DNA of 64,000 bases, taken from positions 248,001 to 312,000 of the forward strand of contig NZ_JYIV01000030.1 of NCBI RefSeq assembly GCF_000956405.1, read 5' to 3'. How positions within the stretch are numbered: position 1 is the first letter of the stretch; every line of letters begins with the position of its first letter. The translations under genes were made by a program, and so were the position numbers. Source of the stretch: Microbacterium oxydans. Its GTDB lineage: Bacteria > Actinomycetota > Actinomycetes > Actinomycetales > Microbacteriaceae. The notes under the pieces were generated by a model. The model had not been told where the DNA came from. It saw only the letters and a program-made list of their open reading frames with translations, and ran no database searches. Below are positions 18,877 through 28,830 of the stretch, piece by piece.

Positions 18877-19419
18877 TCAGGCGGTCGCCTTCAGGACGAG
18901 GGTGATCAGCTCCGCGAGTTCATCGCTGCGGGGGACGAGTCGCTCGGGGCCGTGCACGTCGAGCGAGTTGTTGAAGTAGAGGCCGTCGCTCACCAGCATC
19001 ACGAGATCGAGGCTCGCGTTGTCGCGCACGTGGGGGCGGATGGTCTCCGCCCAACGGCGCCGCGTGTCGCGGAGCATGTCGGCGGCCGCGACCGATCCGC
19101 CCTGGGCGAGGCGCGTCGTCGCGATCAGCACACGATCGAGTGCGTCGTCCTCCATTACCGAAGTGCGCACATAGTAGGCGACGGGACCCTCCTCCGCCGC
19201 GGTCATCCGTTCGAGGTCCATGGTGGTGAGGCGATCCAGCCGCTCCACCAGTCCGGCCTCGAGCTCGTCCTTGGAACCGAAGTGATAGAGGAGACCGCCC
19301 TTCGACACTCCGGCCGCTTTCGCCGTGGCGTCGAGCGTCGCGGCCCGTTCGCCGTCTTCGATGAGGATCGCTTCGAAGGCGTCGAGCACCTTCTCGCGAG
19401 CGAGCGGAGGTCGGGGCAT
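18877..19419 (-). CDS. TetR-family repressor of the adjacent MFS pump
   Basis: 180 aa. The N-terminal TetR helix-turn-helix spans about 10-55 (ATLDATAKAAGVSKGGLLYHFGSKDEL). The C-terminal ligand domain is of the TetR_C_33-like type with no recognisable ligand. It is divergent from a DHA2 drug transporter, with an operator-like palindrome in the 94-nt gap, so it most likely represses the pump and itself until an inducer binds. Confidence 0.9.
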   Translation of the reverse strand: MPRPPLAREKVLDAFEAILIEDGERAATLDATAKAAGVSKGGLLYHFGSKDELEAGLVERLDRLTTMDLERMTAAEEGPVAYYVRTSVMEDDALDRVLIATTRLAQGGSVAAADMLRDTRRRWAETIRPHVRDNASLDLVMLVSDGLYFNNSLDVHGPERLVPRSDELAELITLVLKATA

Positions 19420-19462
19420 CGTGGGTCCTCTGCGAAATCGGGGACGGGACTTCTGTTACTAT

Positions 19463-19476
19463 ACCATCCGGACGGT
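19463..19476. promoter_or_regulatory. TetR-type operator
   Basis: ACCATCCGGACGGT is a 14-bp palindrome with one mismatched pair, centred between the divergent TetR and MFS genes. Length and spacing are typical for TetR-family sites. Confidence 0.65.
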
Positions 19477-19513
19477 TCACTTATCGTTCGATCAAGATCC
19501 TGAGAGGTGTGTC

Positions 19514-21049
19514 ATGACCCGTACTGCGTCGATCCCGACGACAGAGACGGATGCTCCCCGCGCCGGGGCCCGCGGCTGGGCGGCGCTGGTCGTCCTCATG
19601 CTGCCGGTGCTTCTGGTGTCGGTGGACAACACGGTGCTGAGCTTCGCGCTCCCCGAGATCTCCATCGCGCTCGCGCCCACGGGGGCCGAGCAGCTGTGGA
19701 TCATCGACGTGTACCCGTTGGTGCTCGCGGGTCTGCTCGTCACCATGGGCACCCTGGGCGACCGGTTCGGGCGTCGCAAGATGCTGCTGATCGGTGCCAC
19801 CGGATTCGCGGCGGTCTCCGCCCTCGCCGCCTTCGCACCCACGGCCGGCCTGCTGATCGCGGCCCGGGCGCTGCTCGGTTTCTTCGGGGCGATGCTGATG
19901 CCGTCGACCCTGTCTCTTCTGCGCTCGATCTTCCAGAACCGCGACCAGCGCCGCATGGCGATCGCGGTGTGGGCGTCGGCCTTCTCCGCCGGTTCGGCGA
20001 TGGGTCCGATCGTCGGTGGATTCCTCCTCGAGCACTTCTCCTGGGGCTCCGTGTTCCTCATCGCAGTGCCGGTGCTGATCCCTCTGCTCATCGCCGCACC
20101 GTTGCTGGTACCAGAGAGCCGTGACCCCCACCCCGGTCGCATCGACCTGCTCAGCATCGTCTTGTCGATGGCCACGATGATCCCGGTGGTCTACGCGATC
20201 AAGTCGCTGGCTGTCGATGGTCCGAGTCTCAAGGCCGCGGCCTGGGCACTCCTCGGTCTCGTGATGGGCTTCCTGTTCGTGCGTCGTCAGCTGCGGGCCA
20301 AGACGCCGATGCTCGACATGGCGCTGTTCAAGCGCGGTTCGTTCTCCGGGGCGATCCTGGTCAACCTGCTCAGCGTCGTCGCTCTGGTCGGATTCCTCTA
20401 CTTCGTGTCACAGCATCTGCAGCTCGTCCTCGGACTGTCACCGATGAATGCGGGACTCGCCCTCGTGCCGGGCATGGTGGCGATGATCGTGGCGGGGCTG
20501 TCGGTCGTGCCCATCTCGCGCAGAATCCCGCCGCACATCGTGATCCCGGCCGGACTCGCGTTCTCGGTGGCCGGGTACCTGATCGTGGCGCTCACGACAC
20601 ACGAGCACGGGGTCCTTCCGCTGGTGCTCGCATTCGTGGTGCTGGGTATCGGGATCGGCGCGGCTGAGACGATCTCGAACGAGCTGATCCTGTCGAGTGC
20701 CCCTGCAGCCAAGGCGGGAGCGGCCAGTGCCGTGTCCGAGACGGCGTACGAGCTCGGCGCAGTGCTGGGAACGGCCGTGCTGGGTGGCATCATCACGGCT
20801 TTCTACCGGGGAGCGCTCGTGCTTCCCGCGGGGCTGCCCGCAGATGTCGCGCATGCTGCGGGGGAGACGCTGGCCGGTGCGTACACCGCTGCACAGGCGC
20901 TGCCGACGCAGCTCGGCGATGCGCTGTGGCAGGCGGCGTCGGACGCGTTCGGCTCCGGCGTCACCGTCACCTCGCTCATCGGCGCCGGCCTCGTGGTCGT
21001 CGCCGGAGTGATCGCGGCCGTCACACTGCGCAAGGCACCCACGCACTGA
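19514..21049 (+). CDS. DHA2-family MFS multidrug efflux transporter
   Basis: 511 aa with about 14 predicted membrane helices. Motif A (GDRFGRRKML, about 90) and DHA2 features (SVDNTVLSFALPEIS near helix 1, WIIDVYPLVLAG) point to proton-driven drug export of the QacA/Stp type. ATG 19514 is supported by GAGAGG upstream; a longer in-frame version would run into the operator. Expression is probably controlled by the divergent TetR protein. The substrate is unknown. Confidence 0.9.
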   Translation: MTRTASIPTTETDAPRAGARGWAALVVLMLPVLLVSVDNTVLSFALPEISIALAPTGAEQLWIIDVYPLVLAGLLVTMGTLGDRFGRRKMLLIGATGFAAVSALAAFAPTAGLLIAARALLGFFGAMLMPSTLSLLRSIFQNRDQRRMAIAVWASAFSAGSAMGPIVGGFLLEHFSWGSVFLIAVPVLIPLLIAAPLLVPESRDPHPGRIDLLSIVLSMATMIPVVYAIKSLAVDGPSLKAAAWALLGLVMGFLFVRRQLRAKTPMLDMALFKRGSFSGAILVNLLSVVALVGFLYFVSQHLQLVLGLSPMNAGLALVPGMVAMIVAGLSVVPISRRIPPHIVIPAGLAFSVAGYLIVALTTHEHGVLPLVLAFVVLGIGIGAAETISNELILSSAPAAKAGAASAVSETAYELGAVLGTAVLGGIITAFYRGALVLPAGLPADVAHAAGETLAGAYTAAQALPTQLGDALWQAASDAFGSGVTVTSLIGAGLVVVAGVIAAVTLRKAPTH

Positions 21050-21130
21050 CCAGTACGCTGGGAGGACCGGCTCACCTGCTCTCGGGCGGGAACGAGTCGG
21101 TCCACCCCCGTGCAGTGCGCAAGGAGTCTC

Positions 21131-22174
21131 ATGTCGCGTGTCGTGAAGCTGGCCGTCATCCCGGGTGACGGCATCGGTCCCGAGGTCATCGCCGAGGCGG
21201 AGAAGGTGCTCGACGCCGTCACCGCCGACAGCGACGTGACGTTCGACAAGACCCGCTTCTCGCTCGGCGCCGGTCGGTACCTCGAGACCGGCGACACGCT
21301 CACGGACGACGACCTCGCCGCGATCGCCGCACACGACGCGATCCTCCTCGGCGCCGTCGGCGGCACGCCGGGAGATCCGCGTCTCAAGGATGCGAACATC
21401 GAGCGTGGACTGCTGCTCAAGCTTCGGTTCACGCTCGACCACTATGTGAACCTCCGCCCCTCGAAGCTCTTCTCCGGCGCATCCGGTCCGCTGGCGAACC
21501 CGGGGGAGATCGACTTCGTCGTCGTCCGTGAGGGCACCGAGGGTCCCTACGTCGGCAACGGCGGAGCGATCCGCAAGGGGACTCCCCACGAGGTGGCGAA
21601 CGAGACCTCCGTGAACACCGCCTTCGGCGTCGAGCGCGTCGTCCGCTACGCGTTCGAGCTCGCGGAGCGTCGCCGCAAGAAGCTCACCCTGGTGCACAAG
21701 ACGAACGTCCTCGTGCACGCGGGCGCCATCTGGCAGCGCATCGTGAACGAGGTCGCCTACGAGCACCCCGACGTCGCCGTCGACTATCTGCACGTCGACG
21801 CCGCCACCATCTTCCTGGTCACCGATCCTTCGCGCTTCGACGTGATCGTGACCGACAACCTCTTCGGTGACATCCTCACCGACCTCGCCGGCGCCGTCAC
21901 GGGCGGCATCGGCCTCGCCGCATCGGGGAACATCAACCCCGATGGCTCCTTCCCGTCGATGTTCGAGCCCGTGCACGGCTCGGCGCCGGACATCGCGGGT
22001 CAGCAGAAGGCCGATCCGACCGCCGCGATCCTCTCGATCGCGCTGCTGCTCGACCACCTCGGCCTGACGGCCGAGTCGACGCGGGTGAGCGCCGCGGTCG
22101 AGGCGGACATCGCTGATCGAAGCGGCGCCCGTACCACTGCGGAGATCGGCTCCGCGATCACTGCCCGTCTCTGA
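21131..22174 (+). CDS. leuB: 3-isopropylmalate dehydrogenase
   Basis: 347 aa, the actinobacterial LeuB type. It oxidises and decarboxylates 3-isopropylmalate in leucine synthesis. Starts [15 protein letters not shown]; the substrate-site Arg residues lie in [19 protein letters not shown]; metal ligands are in [11 protein letters not shown]; the NAD site is [15 protein letters not shown] 21131 follows AAGGAG (21121-21126). It is separated from leuCD by 31 kb, as is usual in actinobacteria. Confidence 0.97.
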   Translation: MSRVVKLAVIPGDGIGPEVIAEAEKVLDAVTADSDVTFDKTRFSLGAGRYLETGDTLTDDDLAAIAAHDAILLGAVGGTPGDPRLKDANIERGLLLKLRFTLDHYVNLRPSKLFSGASGPLANPGEIDFVVVREGTEGPYVGNGGAIRKGTPHEVANETSVNTAFGVERVVRYAFELAERRRKKLTLVHKTNVLVHAGAIWQRIVNEVAYEHPDVAVDYLHVDAATIFLVTDPSRFDVIVTDNLFGDILTDLAGAVTGGIGLAASGNINPDGSFPSMFEPVHGSAPDIAGQQKADPTAAILSIALLLDHLGLTAESTRVSAAVEADIADRSGARTTAEIGSAITARL

Positions 22175-22238
22175 ACAGCGGGCGTAGGCTGACAGGGCGC
22201 GAGGATGCGCCCGCCCCACGAGGATTGGATGATGTGAC

Positions 22239-23339
22239 ATGACGACGATCGACGCCGAGACGAGCGTGGCTCCCCTGGAGTTCGCCGTGACGAAGAACCT
22301 GACCGCGGCCTCTCCGGCACGCGTCGCCGAGGTGCTGGAGAACCCCGGGTTCGGGGTCGTCTTCACGGACCACATGGTCGACATCTGCTGGTCGGCCAAG
22401 GGCGGCTGGCACCGTCCGCGCGTGCAGCCCTACGGTCCGATCCCGCTCGATCCCGCGGCGTCCGTGCTGCACTACGCACAGGAGATCTTCGAGGGCATCA
22501 AGGCCTACCGGCACGCGGACGGCTCGATCCACACCTTCCGTCCCGACCGCAATGCCGCGCGACTGCAGGCGAGCGCCCGCCGCCTTGCGCTGCCGGAGCT
22601 GCCGACCGAGTACTTCATCCAGTCGCTGCGCGAGCTCATCGCCGTCGACGGTCGGTGGGTGCCCTCCGGTGCCGACCAGAGCCTGTACCTGCGTCCGTTC
22701 ATGTTCGCCAAGGAGGCCTTCCTCGGTGTGCGCGCGGCGCAGAAGGTCGCGTACTACGTGATCGCGAGCCCCGCGGGCGCCTACTTCACCGGGGGCGTGA
22801 AGCCCGTGCGCATCTGGCTCTCCGAGGACTACGCCCGCGCGGGTCGCGGTGGCACCGGCAAGGCGAAGACGGGGGGCAACTACGCCTCCAGCCTCCTGCC
22901 GCAGGCTGAGGCCAGTGCGAAGGGCTGCGACCAGGTCGTGTTCCTCAACGAGAATCGCGACGTGGAGGAGCTCGGCGGCATGAACGTCGTGTTCGTGTTC
23001 AAGGACGGCCGTGTCGTCACGCCGGAGTCCGACAGCATCCTCGAGGGCATCACGCGCGACTCGCTGCTGCAGCTGGCCGAGGACCGCGGCTACACGGTCG
23101 AGAAGCGTCCGATCTCGATCGATGAGTGGCGCGAGGGTGTGGCCTCCGGTGACATCGTCGAAGTGTTCGCCTGTGGCACGGCCGCGGTCGTGACCCCGAT
23201 CGGCGCGCTCGTGGGCGAGGGCTTCGACGAGCCGCAGCCGCTGGGCGAGCTCGCGCTGTCCCTCCGCGAAGAGCTCACCGACATCCAGTACGGGCGCCGC
23301 GAGGACAGGCACGGCTGGCTCCTCCGCCTCGACGCCTGA
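22239..23339 (+). CDS. ilvE: Branched-chain amino acid aminotransferase
   Basis: 366 aa, class IV PLP aminotransferase. It makes the final transamination of Val, Leu and Ile synthesis. GPIPLDPAASVLHYAQEIFEG and YLRPFMFAKEAFLGVRAA are typical of the BCAT long form; the PLP lysine lies in GKAKTGGNYA and the cofactor phosphate loop in EVFACGTAAVVTPIG. A TAGGCT -10 at 22185-22190 gives a leader of about 40 nt that starts with a small hairpin (22195-22212). Placement after leuB makes a functional pair. Confidence 0.96.
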   Translation: MTTIDAETSVAPLEFAVTKNLTAASPARVAEVLENPGFGVVFTDHMVDICWSAKGGWHRPRVQPYGPIPLDPAASVLHYAQEIFEGIKAYRHADGSIHTFRPDRNAARLQASARRLALPELPTEYFIQSLRELIAVDGRWVPSGADQSLYLRPFMFAKEAFLGVRAAQKVAYYVIASPAGAYFTGGVKPVRIWLSEDYARAGRGGTGKAKTGGNYASSLLPQAEASAKGCDQVVFLNENRDVEELGGMNVVFVFKDGRVVTPESDSILEGITRDSLLQLAEDRGYTVEKRPISIDEWREGVASGDIVEVFACGTAAVVTPIGALVGEGFDEPQPLGELALSLREELTDIQYGRREDRHGWLLRLDA

Positions 23340-23349
23340 GTTTCCTGCT

Positions 23350-23431
23350 GCCGAGACCCACGTCCCCCGCCGACACCCACGCTGTCGTCCGCCCGGGGCC
23401 GTGGGTCTCGTCGCGAGCGGTGGGTCTCGGC
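23350..23431. repeat. Intergenic inverted repeat cluster (GAGACCCAC units)
   Basis: GCCGAGACCCAC (23350-23361) and its exact complement GTGGGTCTCGGC (23420-23431) bound this 82-nt stretch. Between them are a variant CCGACACCCACG (23370-23381) and another inverted copy CGTGGGTCTCGT (23400-23411). Four related units in the 139-nt gap between ilvE and the next gene resemble a dispersed intergenic repeat. No coding function is visible. Confidence 0.6.
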
Positions 23432-23478
23432 GGGCGCCGAGGCTCCAGGACAGGTGAGGCGCTCGATAGGCTGATCCC

Positions 23479-24255
23479 ATGAAGATCGCCCGGTTCAGCC
23501 ACGACGAAGCCATCATGTACGGGATCATCGACGAGCGTGAGCTCGTGGTGCTCGCCGGTGACCCGATGTTCACGGGGTACGAGACCACGGGCGCCCGGGT
23601 GCCGCTCGCGGATGCGGCTCTGCTCGCTCCGGTGATCCCACGATCGAAGGTCGTCTGCGTCGGCAAGAACTACCACGATCACGCGGCCGAGATGGGGGGA
23701 GAGGCCCCCGAGGAGCCGCTGCTGTTCCTCAAGCCGAACACCGCGGTGATCGGGCCGGGAGACGCGATCGTGCGTCCGTCGCTCTCGGAGCGCACGGAGT
23801 ACGAGGGAGAGCTCGTGGTGGTGATCGGCAAGATCGCGAAGAACGTGAAAGCCGAGAACGCACTCGACTACGTGCTCGGTTACACGATCGGCAACGACGT
23901 CACCGCGCGTGACCTCCAGCGCAAGGACGGTCAGTGGTCCCGGGCCAAGGGCTTCGACACCTTCTGCCCGCTCGGCCCTGTCATCGAGACCGACTTCGAC
24001 CCGGCGAACGCCTCGATCGAGACGCGGGTGAATGGCGAGGTGCGACAGCAGGCGCCCCTCACCGACATGATCCACTCGGTGCCCGCGATCATCGAGTACG
24101 CCTCGGCGGTGTTCACCCTGCTCCCCGGCGATGTCATCATGACGGGTACTCCGGCCGGTGTCGGCACCTTCGTGGCGGGAGACGTCGTCGAGGTGGAGAT
24201 CTCTGGTCTGGGAATTCTGCGCAACACCGTGCGCGACGCCGTTTCCGCGTCGTGA
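23479..24255 (+). CDS. Fumarylacetoacetate hydrolase family protein
   Basis: 258 aa. The FAH fold spans about 55-255 with VGKNYHDHAAEMGG, the metal-binding YEGELVVVIG, and YTIGNDVTARDLQRKDGQW; the end VEVEISGLGILRN is typical of HpcE/2-hydroxyhepta-2,4-diene-1,7-dioate isomerase-like members. It acts on a C-C bond of an acylpyruvate or related diketo acid; the true substrate is unknown. The ATG lies 6 nt after TAGGCT (23467-23472), suggesting leaderless translation. The stop overlaps the MFS start (GTGA). The FAH-MFS-gltX arrangement also occurs in mycobacteria. Confidence 0.92.
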   Translation: MKIARFSHDEAIMYGIIDERELVVLAGDPMFTGYETTGARVPLADAALLAPVIPRSKVVCVGKNYHDHAAEMGGEAPEEPLLFLKPNTAVIGPGDAIVRPSLSERTEYEGELVVVIGKIAKNVKAENALDYVLGYTIGNDVTARDLQRKDGQWSRAKGFDTFCPLGPVIETDFDPANASIETRVNGEVRQQAPLTDMIHSVPAIIEYASAVFTLLPGDVIMTGTPAGVGTFVAGDVVEVEISGLGILRNTVRDAVSAS

Positions 24256-25511
24256 CCGACGTCGCCCTCACGGCGACGCAGCAGGCGGTGGTCCAGCGGC
24301 GTACCGTCCTGGTGCTGTCCTTCGGGCAGGTGCTCGGCGGCATCGCCTTCGGAGCCACTGTCTCGCTCGGTGCGCTTCTGGCGGCCGACATCTCGGGGAG
24401 CGACGCGCTCTCCGGTCTGGCGACCGCTTCCGTGACACTGGGCGCGGCGGCGTGCGCCATCCCGCTCGCCCGTCTCGCCGCTCGACTCGGGCGTCGTCGT
24501 GCACTCACGCTCGGCAACCTGTTCGCCCTGGTGGGCATCGCGGTGGTCATCCTCGCGGCGGCTCTTCGGATCTTCCCGCTACTTCTCGTCGGCATCCTGA
24601 TGATCGGGGCCGGCAACGCGGGGAACCTGCAGTCACGGTTCGCGGCGACCGACCTCGCCGCGCCACAGCACCGCGGCAGAGACCTGTCCATCGTCGTGTG
24701 GTCGACCACGATCGGCGGGGTCGCGGGTCCGCTGCTTCTCGGGCCGGGGGAGATCGTCGGCCAGGCGGTGGGCATGCCGCCGCAGACGGGCTCGTATCTC
24801 TTCTCGTTCGTCGCGCAGTGCGCGGCGCTCGTGCTCTACGTCGTCGCTCTGCGTCCGGACCCGCTGCTCGCGGCGCAACGTCTCGCGAAGTCCGCGGCCG
24901 GGACGGACGGGGTGGTGCCCGTGGATCGTCCGCGCGTCGCCCGGTATGCGATCTTCGCGGTCGCCGGTTCCCACGTGGTGATGGCCTCGGTCATGGCCAT
25001 GACGCCCGTGCATCTGTCGCATATGGCGCACGGCGCCGGGGGCATGGCAGCGACTCCGGCCGATGTCTCGGCGCTCGTGGGGATCACGATCGCCCTGCAC
25101 GTGGGCGGCATGTACGCTCTCTCGCCCGTTTTCGGCGTGCTGGCCGACCGCTGGGGCAGGCTCAGGGTGGTGCTGCTCGGACAAGTGCTGCTCGCCGGCG
25201 CTCTGGCGTTCGCGGTGTTCACGGGCACGGAGGCGTGGGGCGTGATGGTCGCGCTCATCCTGCTCGGACTGGGATGGAGCGCGGCGACGGTGGCCGGTGC
25301 CGCGCTTCTCACGGAGGCCTCAGCACCCGAGCTCCGCACACGGAGGCAGGGTCGCAGCGATTCTCTGATGAGCTTGTGCGCGGCGGCGGGATCGGTGCTG
25401 GCGGGCGTGGTGCTGGCGAACTTCCAGTACGCGGGGCTCGGTGTGGCGGCGTCCGTCCTGGTCATCGCGATCGTGGCGCTGTCCCCGCTCGCCCGCTCCA
25501 GCGCACGATGA
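24252..25511 (+). CDS. MFS transporter
   Basis: 419 aa with about 12 membrane helices. The motif A region reads LAARLGRRRALTLGN near residue 75, with a second copy VLADRWGRLRVVLL near 297, showing the two-fold repeat. GTG 24252 overlaps the FAH stop by 4 nt, so it is translationally coupled to that gene and may carry its substrate or product. The exact cargo is unknown. Confidence 0.88.
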   Translation: MTDVALTATQQAVVQRRTVLVLSFGQVLGGIAFGATVSLGALLAADISGSDALSGLATASVTLGAAACAIPLARLAARLGRRRALTLGNLFALVGIAVVILAAALRIFPLLLVGILMIGAGNAGNLQSRFAATDLAAPQHRGRDLSIVVWSTTIGGVAGPLLLGPGEIVGQAVGMPPQTGSYLFSFVAQCAALVLYVVALRPDPLLAAQRLAKSAAGTDGVVPVDRPRVARYAIFAVAGSHVVMASVMAMTPVHLSHMAHGAGGMAATPADVSALVGITIALHVGGMYALSPVFGVLADRWGRLRVVLLGQVLLAGALAFAVFTGTEAWGVMVALILLGLGWSAATVAGAALLTEASAPELRTRRQGRSDSLMSLCAAAGSVLAGVVLANFQYAGLGVAASVLVIAIVALSPLARSSAR

Positions 25512-25537
25512 AGGACTGCGACTGCCCCGGAGGCTGA

Positions 25538-25568
25538 GCACGTGCGTTCGGCCCGCGGGCGCACGTGC
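25538..25568 (+). terminator. Hairpin between the MFS gene and gltX
   Basis: GCACGTGCG (25538-25546) and CGCACGTGC (25560-25568) form a 9-bp stem with a 13-nt loop, 26 nt after the MFS stop and just before the gltX -10. There is no T-tract, so terminator function is uncertain. Confidence 0.4.
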
Positions 25569-25591
25569 GGTCCCCGTAGAATCGAAGGGCT

Positions 25592-27097
25592 ATGGCTACC
25601 CCTCATCCCCTCACCACGACTGTCAGTGGTGCCGACGTCCGCGTCCGCTTCTGCCCCTCGCCGACCGGACTGCCGCACGTCGGCATGGTCCGCACGGCCC
25701 TGTACAACTGGGCATACGCCCGCCACAACGGCGGGAAGATGGTGTTCCGCATCGAGGACACCGATGCCGCCCGCGACAGCGAGGAGAGCTTCCGCCAGCT
25801 GGTCGACGCGCTCACCTGGCTCAAGATCGACTGGGATGAGGGCGTCGAGGTCGGTGGACCCCACGCTCCGTACCGACAGTCCGAGCGCCATGACATCTAC
25901 CGTGAGGTGATCGACAAGCTCGTCGCCACGGGCGCCCTCTACGAGAGCTACTCCACGGCCGAGGAGATCGACGCGCGCAACGAGGCCGCCGGCCGCGCCA
26001 AGCAGCTCGGCTACGACAACTACGACCGCAACCTCACGGATGAGCAGAAGGAGGCGTTCCGCGCCGAAGGCCGTCAGCCCGCGCTGCGTCTCCGGGTGCC
26101 GGATGAGGACCTGACCTACGTGGACCTCATCCGCGGCGAGGTGACCTTCCCGGCGGGCTCGTTCCCCGACTTCGTGGTCGTGCGCCCGAACGGCGTACCG
26201 CTCTACACGTTCGTCAACCCGGTCGACGACGCGCTCATGGGGATCACGCACGTGTTGCGTGGAGAAGACCTGATGCCGTCGACCGCGCGTCAGCTCTCGC
26301 TGTACGCAGCCCTGATCGAGGCGGGTGTCACGACGTTCGTGCCGCGCTTCGCGCACATGCCGCTGGTGCTGGGCGAGACTGGCAACAAGAAGCTCTCCAA
26401 GCGCGACCCTCAGGCCGACCTCTTCCTGCACCGCGACCGCGGCTTCATCCCGGAGGGGCTGCTGAACTATCTCGCGCTCCTCGGCTGGTCGATCGGACCC
26501 GACCGCGACGTGTTCTCCCTCGACGAGTTCACGGCCGCGTTCGACATCGTCAACGTCAACCCGAACCCGGCGCGCTTCGATCAGAAGAAGGCCGAGTCGA
26601 TCAACGGCGACCACATCCGGATGCTGGGCGAGAAGGACTTCGCCGAGCGGACGATCCCGTATCTCGCGGCGGCAGGTCTCTTCGACGAGCCGACGCACGA
26701 TCAGCTGGTGACGGCGTTCCGCGTCGCGCCGCTCGTTCAGGAGCGGGTGCAGCTGCTCGGCGAGGTGCCCGGCATGGTGGGCTTCCTGTTCACCGACGAG
26801 GTCTCGTACGCGGAGGACGCTCTCAAGGGCCTTCCGGCGAATGCTGCCGAAGTGCTCGATGCGTGCGTCGTGGCTCTCGAACCCCTCGACGACTTCACTC
26901 CGGAGAAGATCCAGGAGGCCCTCGCCGCAGAGCTCGTCGAGAGGCTCGAGCTCAAGCCGCGCATCGCCTACGGCCCGCCCCGTGTCGCCATCACCGGCCG
27001 GCGGGTGTCGCCGCCGTTGTTCGAGTCGATGGAGCTGCTGGGCAAGGAGGAGTCGCTGCGTCGGCTCCGCTCGCTCTCGGCATTCCTGGCCGACTGA
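25592..27097 (+). CDS. gltX: Glutamyl-tRNA synthetase
   Basis: 501 aa, class I aminoacyl-tRNA synthetase. The HIGH-type motif reads [11 protein letters not shown] (about 24-34) and the KMSKS-type motif KKLSKRD lies near 266. The anticodon-binding domain fills the C-terminus. ATG 25592 lies 9 nt after TAGAAT (25577-25582), so the leader is nearly absent. The tRNA-Gln gene follows 101 nt downstream. Whether this enzyme also charges tRNA-Gln (with GatCAB) cannot be judged here. Confidence 0.97.
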   Translation: MATPHPLTTTVSGADVRVRFCPSPTGLPHVGMVRTALYNWAYARHNGGKMVFRIEDTDAARDSEESFRQLVDALTWLKIDWDEGVEVGGPHAPYRQSERHDIYREVIDKLVATGALYESYSTAEEIDARNEAAGRAKQLGYDNYDRNLTDEQKEAFRAEGRQPALRLRVPDEDLTYVDLIRGEVTFPAGSFPDFVVVRPNGVPLYTFVNPVDDALMGITHVLRGEDLMPSTARQLSLYAALIEAGVTTFVPRFAHMPLVLGETGNKKLSKRDPQADLFLHRDRGFIPEGLLNYLALLGWSIGPDRDVFSLDEFTAAFDIVNVNPNPARFDQKKAESINGDHIRMLGEKDFAERTIPYLAAAGLFDEPTHDQLVTAFRVAPLVQERVQLLGEVPGMVGFLFTDEVSYAEDALKGLPANAAEVLDACVVALEPLDDFTPEKIQEALAAELVERLELKPRIAYGPPRVAITGRRVSPPLFESMELLGKEESLRRLRSLSAFLAD

Positions 27098-27137
27098 GTC
27101 GCGACGCGCCCGGGCGGCGGTTCACGGCTCACCGGTT

Positions 27138-27166
27138 TTGGTGTTCCGCCGCCGCTCGGGTAGGCT
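27138..27166 (+). promoter_or_regulatory. tRNA-Gln promoter
   Basis: TTGGTG (27138-27143) and TAGGCT (27161-27166) are separated by 17 nt, ending 32 nt before the mature tRNA. Confidence 0.65.
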
Positions 27167-27198
27167 TGACTCTCGGTGCGAGGCCCTGGTTTCGCCCT

Positions 27199-27270
27199 TG
27201 GGGTATGGTGTAATTGGCAACACGACGGTTTCTGGTTCCGTTATTCTTGGTTCGAGTCCAGGTACCCCAG
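27199..27270 (+). tRNA. tRNA-Gln (anticodon CTG)
   Basis: 72 nt cloverleaf. The acceptor stem TGGGGTA pairs with TACCCCA (27263-27269) and G27270 is the discriminator. The D-arm contains TAATTGGCAA, the anticodon loop is TTCTGGT with CTG, and the T-arm contains GGTTCGAGTCC. CCA is not encoded. A strong terminator follows after 8 nt. Confidence 0.95.
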
Positions 27271-27278
27271 CAAGATGA

Positions 27279-27302
27279 AAACCCCCGCTCAGGCGGGGGT
27301 TT
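27279..27302 (+). terminator. Terminator of tRNA-Gln
   Basis: AAACCCCCGC (27279-27288) and GCGGGGGTTT (27293-27302) form a perfect 10-bp stem with a TCAG loop, followed by a T-rich stretch. Confidence 0.9.
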
Positions 27303-27366
27303 CTTCGTTTCCGAGACCAACGCGTCGCGTCGAGGGACGACGAGGGCGCCGACTATTCTGGAAGGT

Positions 27367-28830
27367 GTGACAGGCACTCGAGTGGAAGCGGCATTCTCCC
27401 GCGCTGTCACCGCATTCAGCACTCCGACCCTCGACCTCCTGCACGGACGCTTCGCGCCGTTCGTCGTGGCCTCGTTGTCTCTTCTGTTCACGGCGGACAG
27501 GGCCTCCATCCCGATCGCCGACGCCCAGGCTGAGCTCGCAGAGATCCTCGATGAGCTCAGAGATGCGGGCGATGATGACGACGATCGCCGGGTCCCTGCG
27601 GGCACCGGCCGTGACGTCGCCAGGAACTGGGTCCGCCTCGGGTGGTTGGTGCAGCAGATCGACGAAGACGTCGAGGTGTATCGGCTTTCCGCGCATGCCG
27701 TGGAGGCACTGGAGATCGCGGGGCGCACCGGCGGCGGGCGCACGCGCGTCTCCAACTCCCGAGTGCGCACGCTCCTCGAGGCCGTGGAGCACCTGGCCGA
27801 CAGTGCCGAGGCCGACCCTGTTCGTCGTCTCGCCCGTCTCCGAGAGGAGCGCGCCGCGCTCGACGCCGAGATCGACCGGATCGAGGAATCGGGCAGGGCT
27901 GACCCGCTCGACGACGAGGAGCTCTTCGAGGAAGCCGAGAACGTGCTGCATCTGGCACGCGAGCTCCCCGCCGACTTCACCCGGGTCGCCGAATCCCTCA
28001 AGCTCATGCAGCGTGACGTCGTCGCCCATCTGCGCCGTGATGAGCGCCCGACGGGTGAGGTGCTGCGCGAGTACCTGCAGCGCGCACAGGATGTCATGAA
28101 CTCGACGCCGGAAGGACGCGCCTTCGCCGGCGCGCTGAAGCTGATCGGCGATCCGGAGCGCATCGACGCCCTCACTGACCAACTGCACGGTCTGCTCCGG
28201 CAGCCGTTCGCCCGGATGCTCGACAGCTCGCAACGCGCCGAGCTGGACGCGATCGGACGCCGTGTGGAACTCGGGGTCGAGGAGGTCCTGGCCGCGCAAC
28301 GTCGAGCCTCGCACGTCATCACCGGCCAGGTGAAGACGCACGATCCGCTGCGCGACCGCCAGATCGACGACCTGCTGCGCGATGTCATCGCCGCGCTGCA
28401 CGTGTGGGACGGGGCGGGGGCGAGCGACGCGCCGGTGCGCAGTCTCCCGCTCGCCGACCTGGGGCACCTCAGGCAGACCGTGAGCAGCATCCGTCCGCCT
28501 GCGGTCCCCGCCCCTCTGACCGATGCGGGCGATGTCGAGTTCGCCGACGTCGACTCCCGCGCGTGGGGCGGACCGAGGTACGCGGAGCTCGAAGAGTATG
28601 TCGCCGGGCTCGGACCGGAGTTCGATCTCGCGGCCGCATTCGCCGAGGGCGATGACGACACCCGACGCCCCGTCGACCTCGTCGGGCTGCTCGAGATCGC
28701 CCACCGCAACGGCATGACGGAGAGCGACACGGTGTCGGTGGTCGAAGCTCTGCGCCCCGACGGATCGACGCGACGATTCGCGTTCGGAGCCGTCACGGCG
28801 CGCAACCCCAAGGAAGACGCACATGCCTGA
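27367..28830 (+). CDS. jetA: JetA / MksF-like condensin subunit (DUF3375)
   Basis: 487 aa. Helical protein starting [26 protein letters not shown], the typical opening of DUF3375 proteins, the kleisin-like subunit of Wadjet/MksBEF complexes. The N-terminus looks like a winged-helix dimer domain (to about 120), followed by coiled helices (about 155-190) and a C-terminal region ending before DUF4194. GTG 27367 lies 7 nt after TATTCT (27354-27359), implying a leaderless start; GTG 27382 is the alternative. It overlaps jetB by 8 nt and begins a three-gene operon with jetB and jetC. In Wadjet it bridges the SMC heads of JetC. Confidence 0.85.
   Translation: MTGTRVEAAFSRAVTAFSTPTLDLLHGRFAPFVVASLSLLFTADRASIPIADAQAELAEILDELRDAGDDDDDRRVPAGTGRDVARNWVRLGWLVQQIDEDVEVYRLSAHAVEALEIAGRTGGGRTRVSNSRVRTLLEAVEHLADSAEADPVRRLARLREERAALDAEIDRIEESGRADPLDDEELFEEAENVLHLARELPADFTRVAESLKLMQRDVVAHLRRDERPTGEVLREYLQRAQDVMNSTPEGRAFAGALKLIGDPERIDALTDQLHGLLRQPFARMLDSSQRAELDAIGRRVELGVEEVLAAQRRASHVITGQVKTHDPLRDRQIDDLLRDVIAALHVWDGAGASDAPVRSLPLADLGHLRQTVSSIRPPAVPAPLTDAGDVEFADVDSRAWGGPRYAELEEYVAGLGPEFDLAAAFAEGDDDTRRPVDLVGLLEIAHRNGMTESDTVSVVEALRPDGSTRRFAFGAVTARNPKEDAHA

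Noticed and set aside
27263..27366. Integrative element attachment site at the tRNA-Gln 3' end
   Set aside because: No second copy of the tRNA 3' end and no integrase gene was found in the window.
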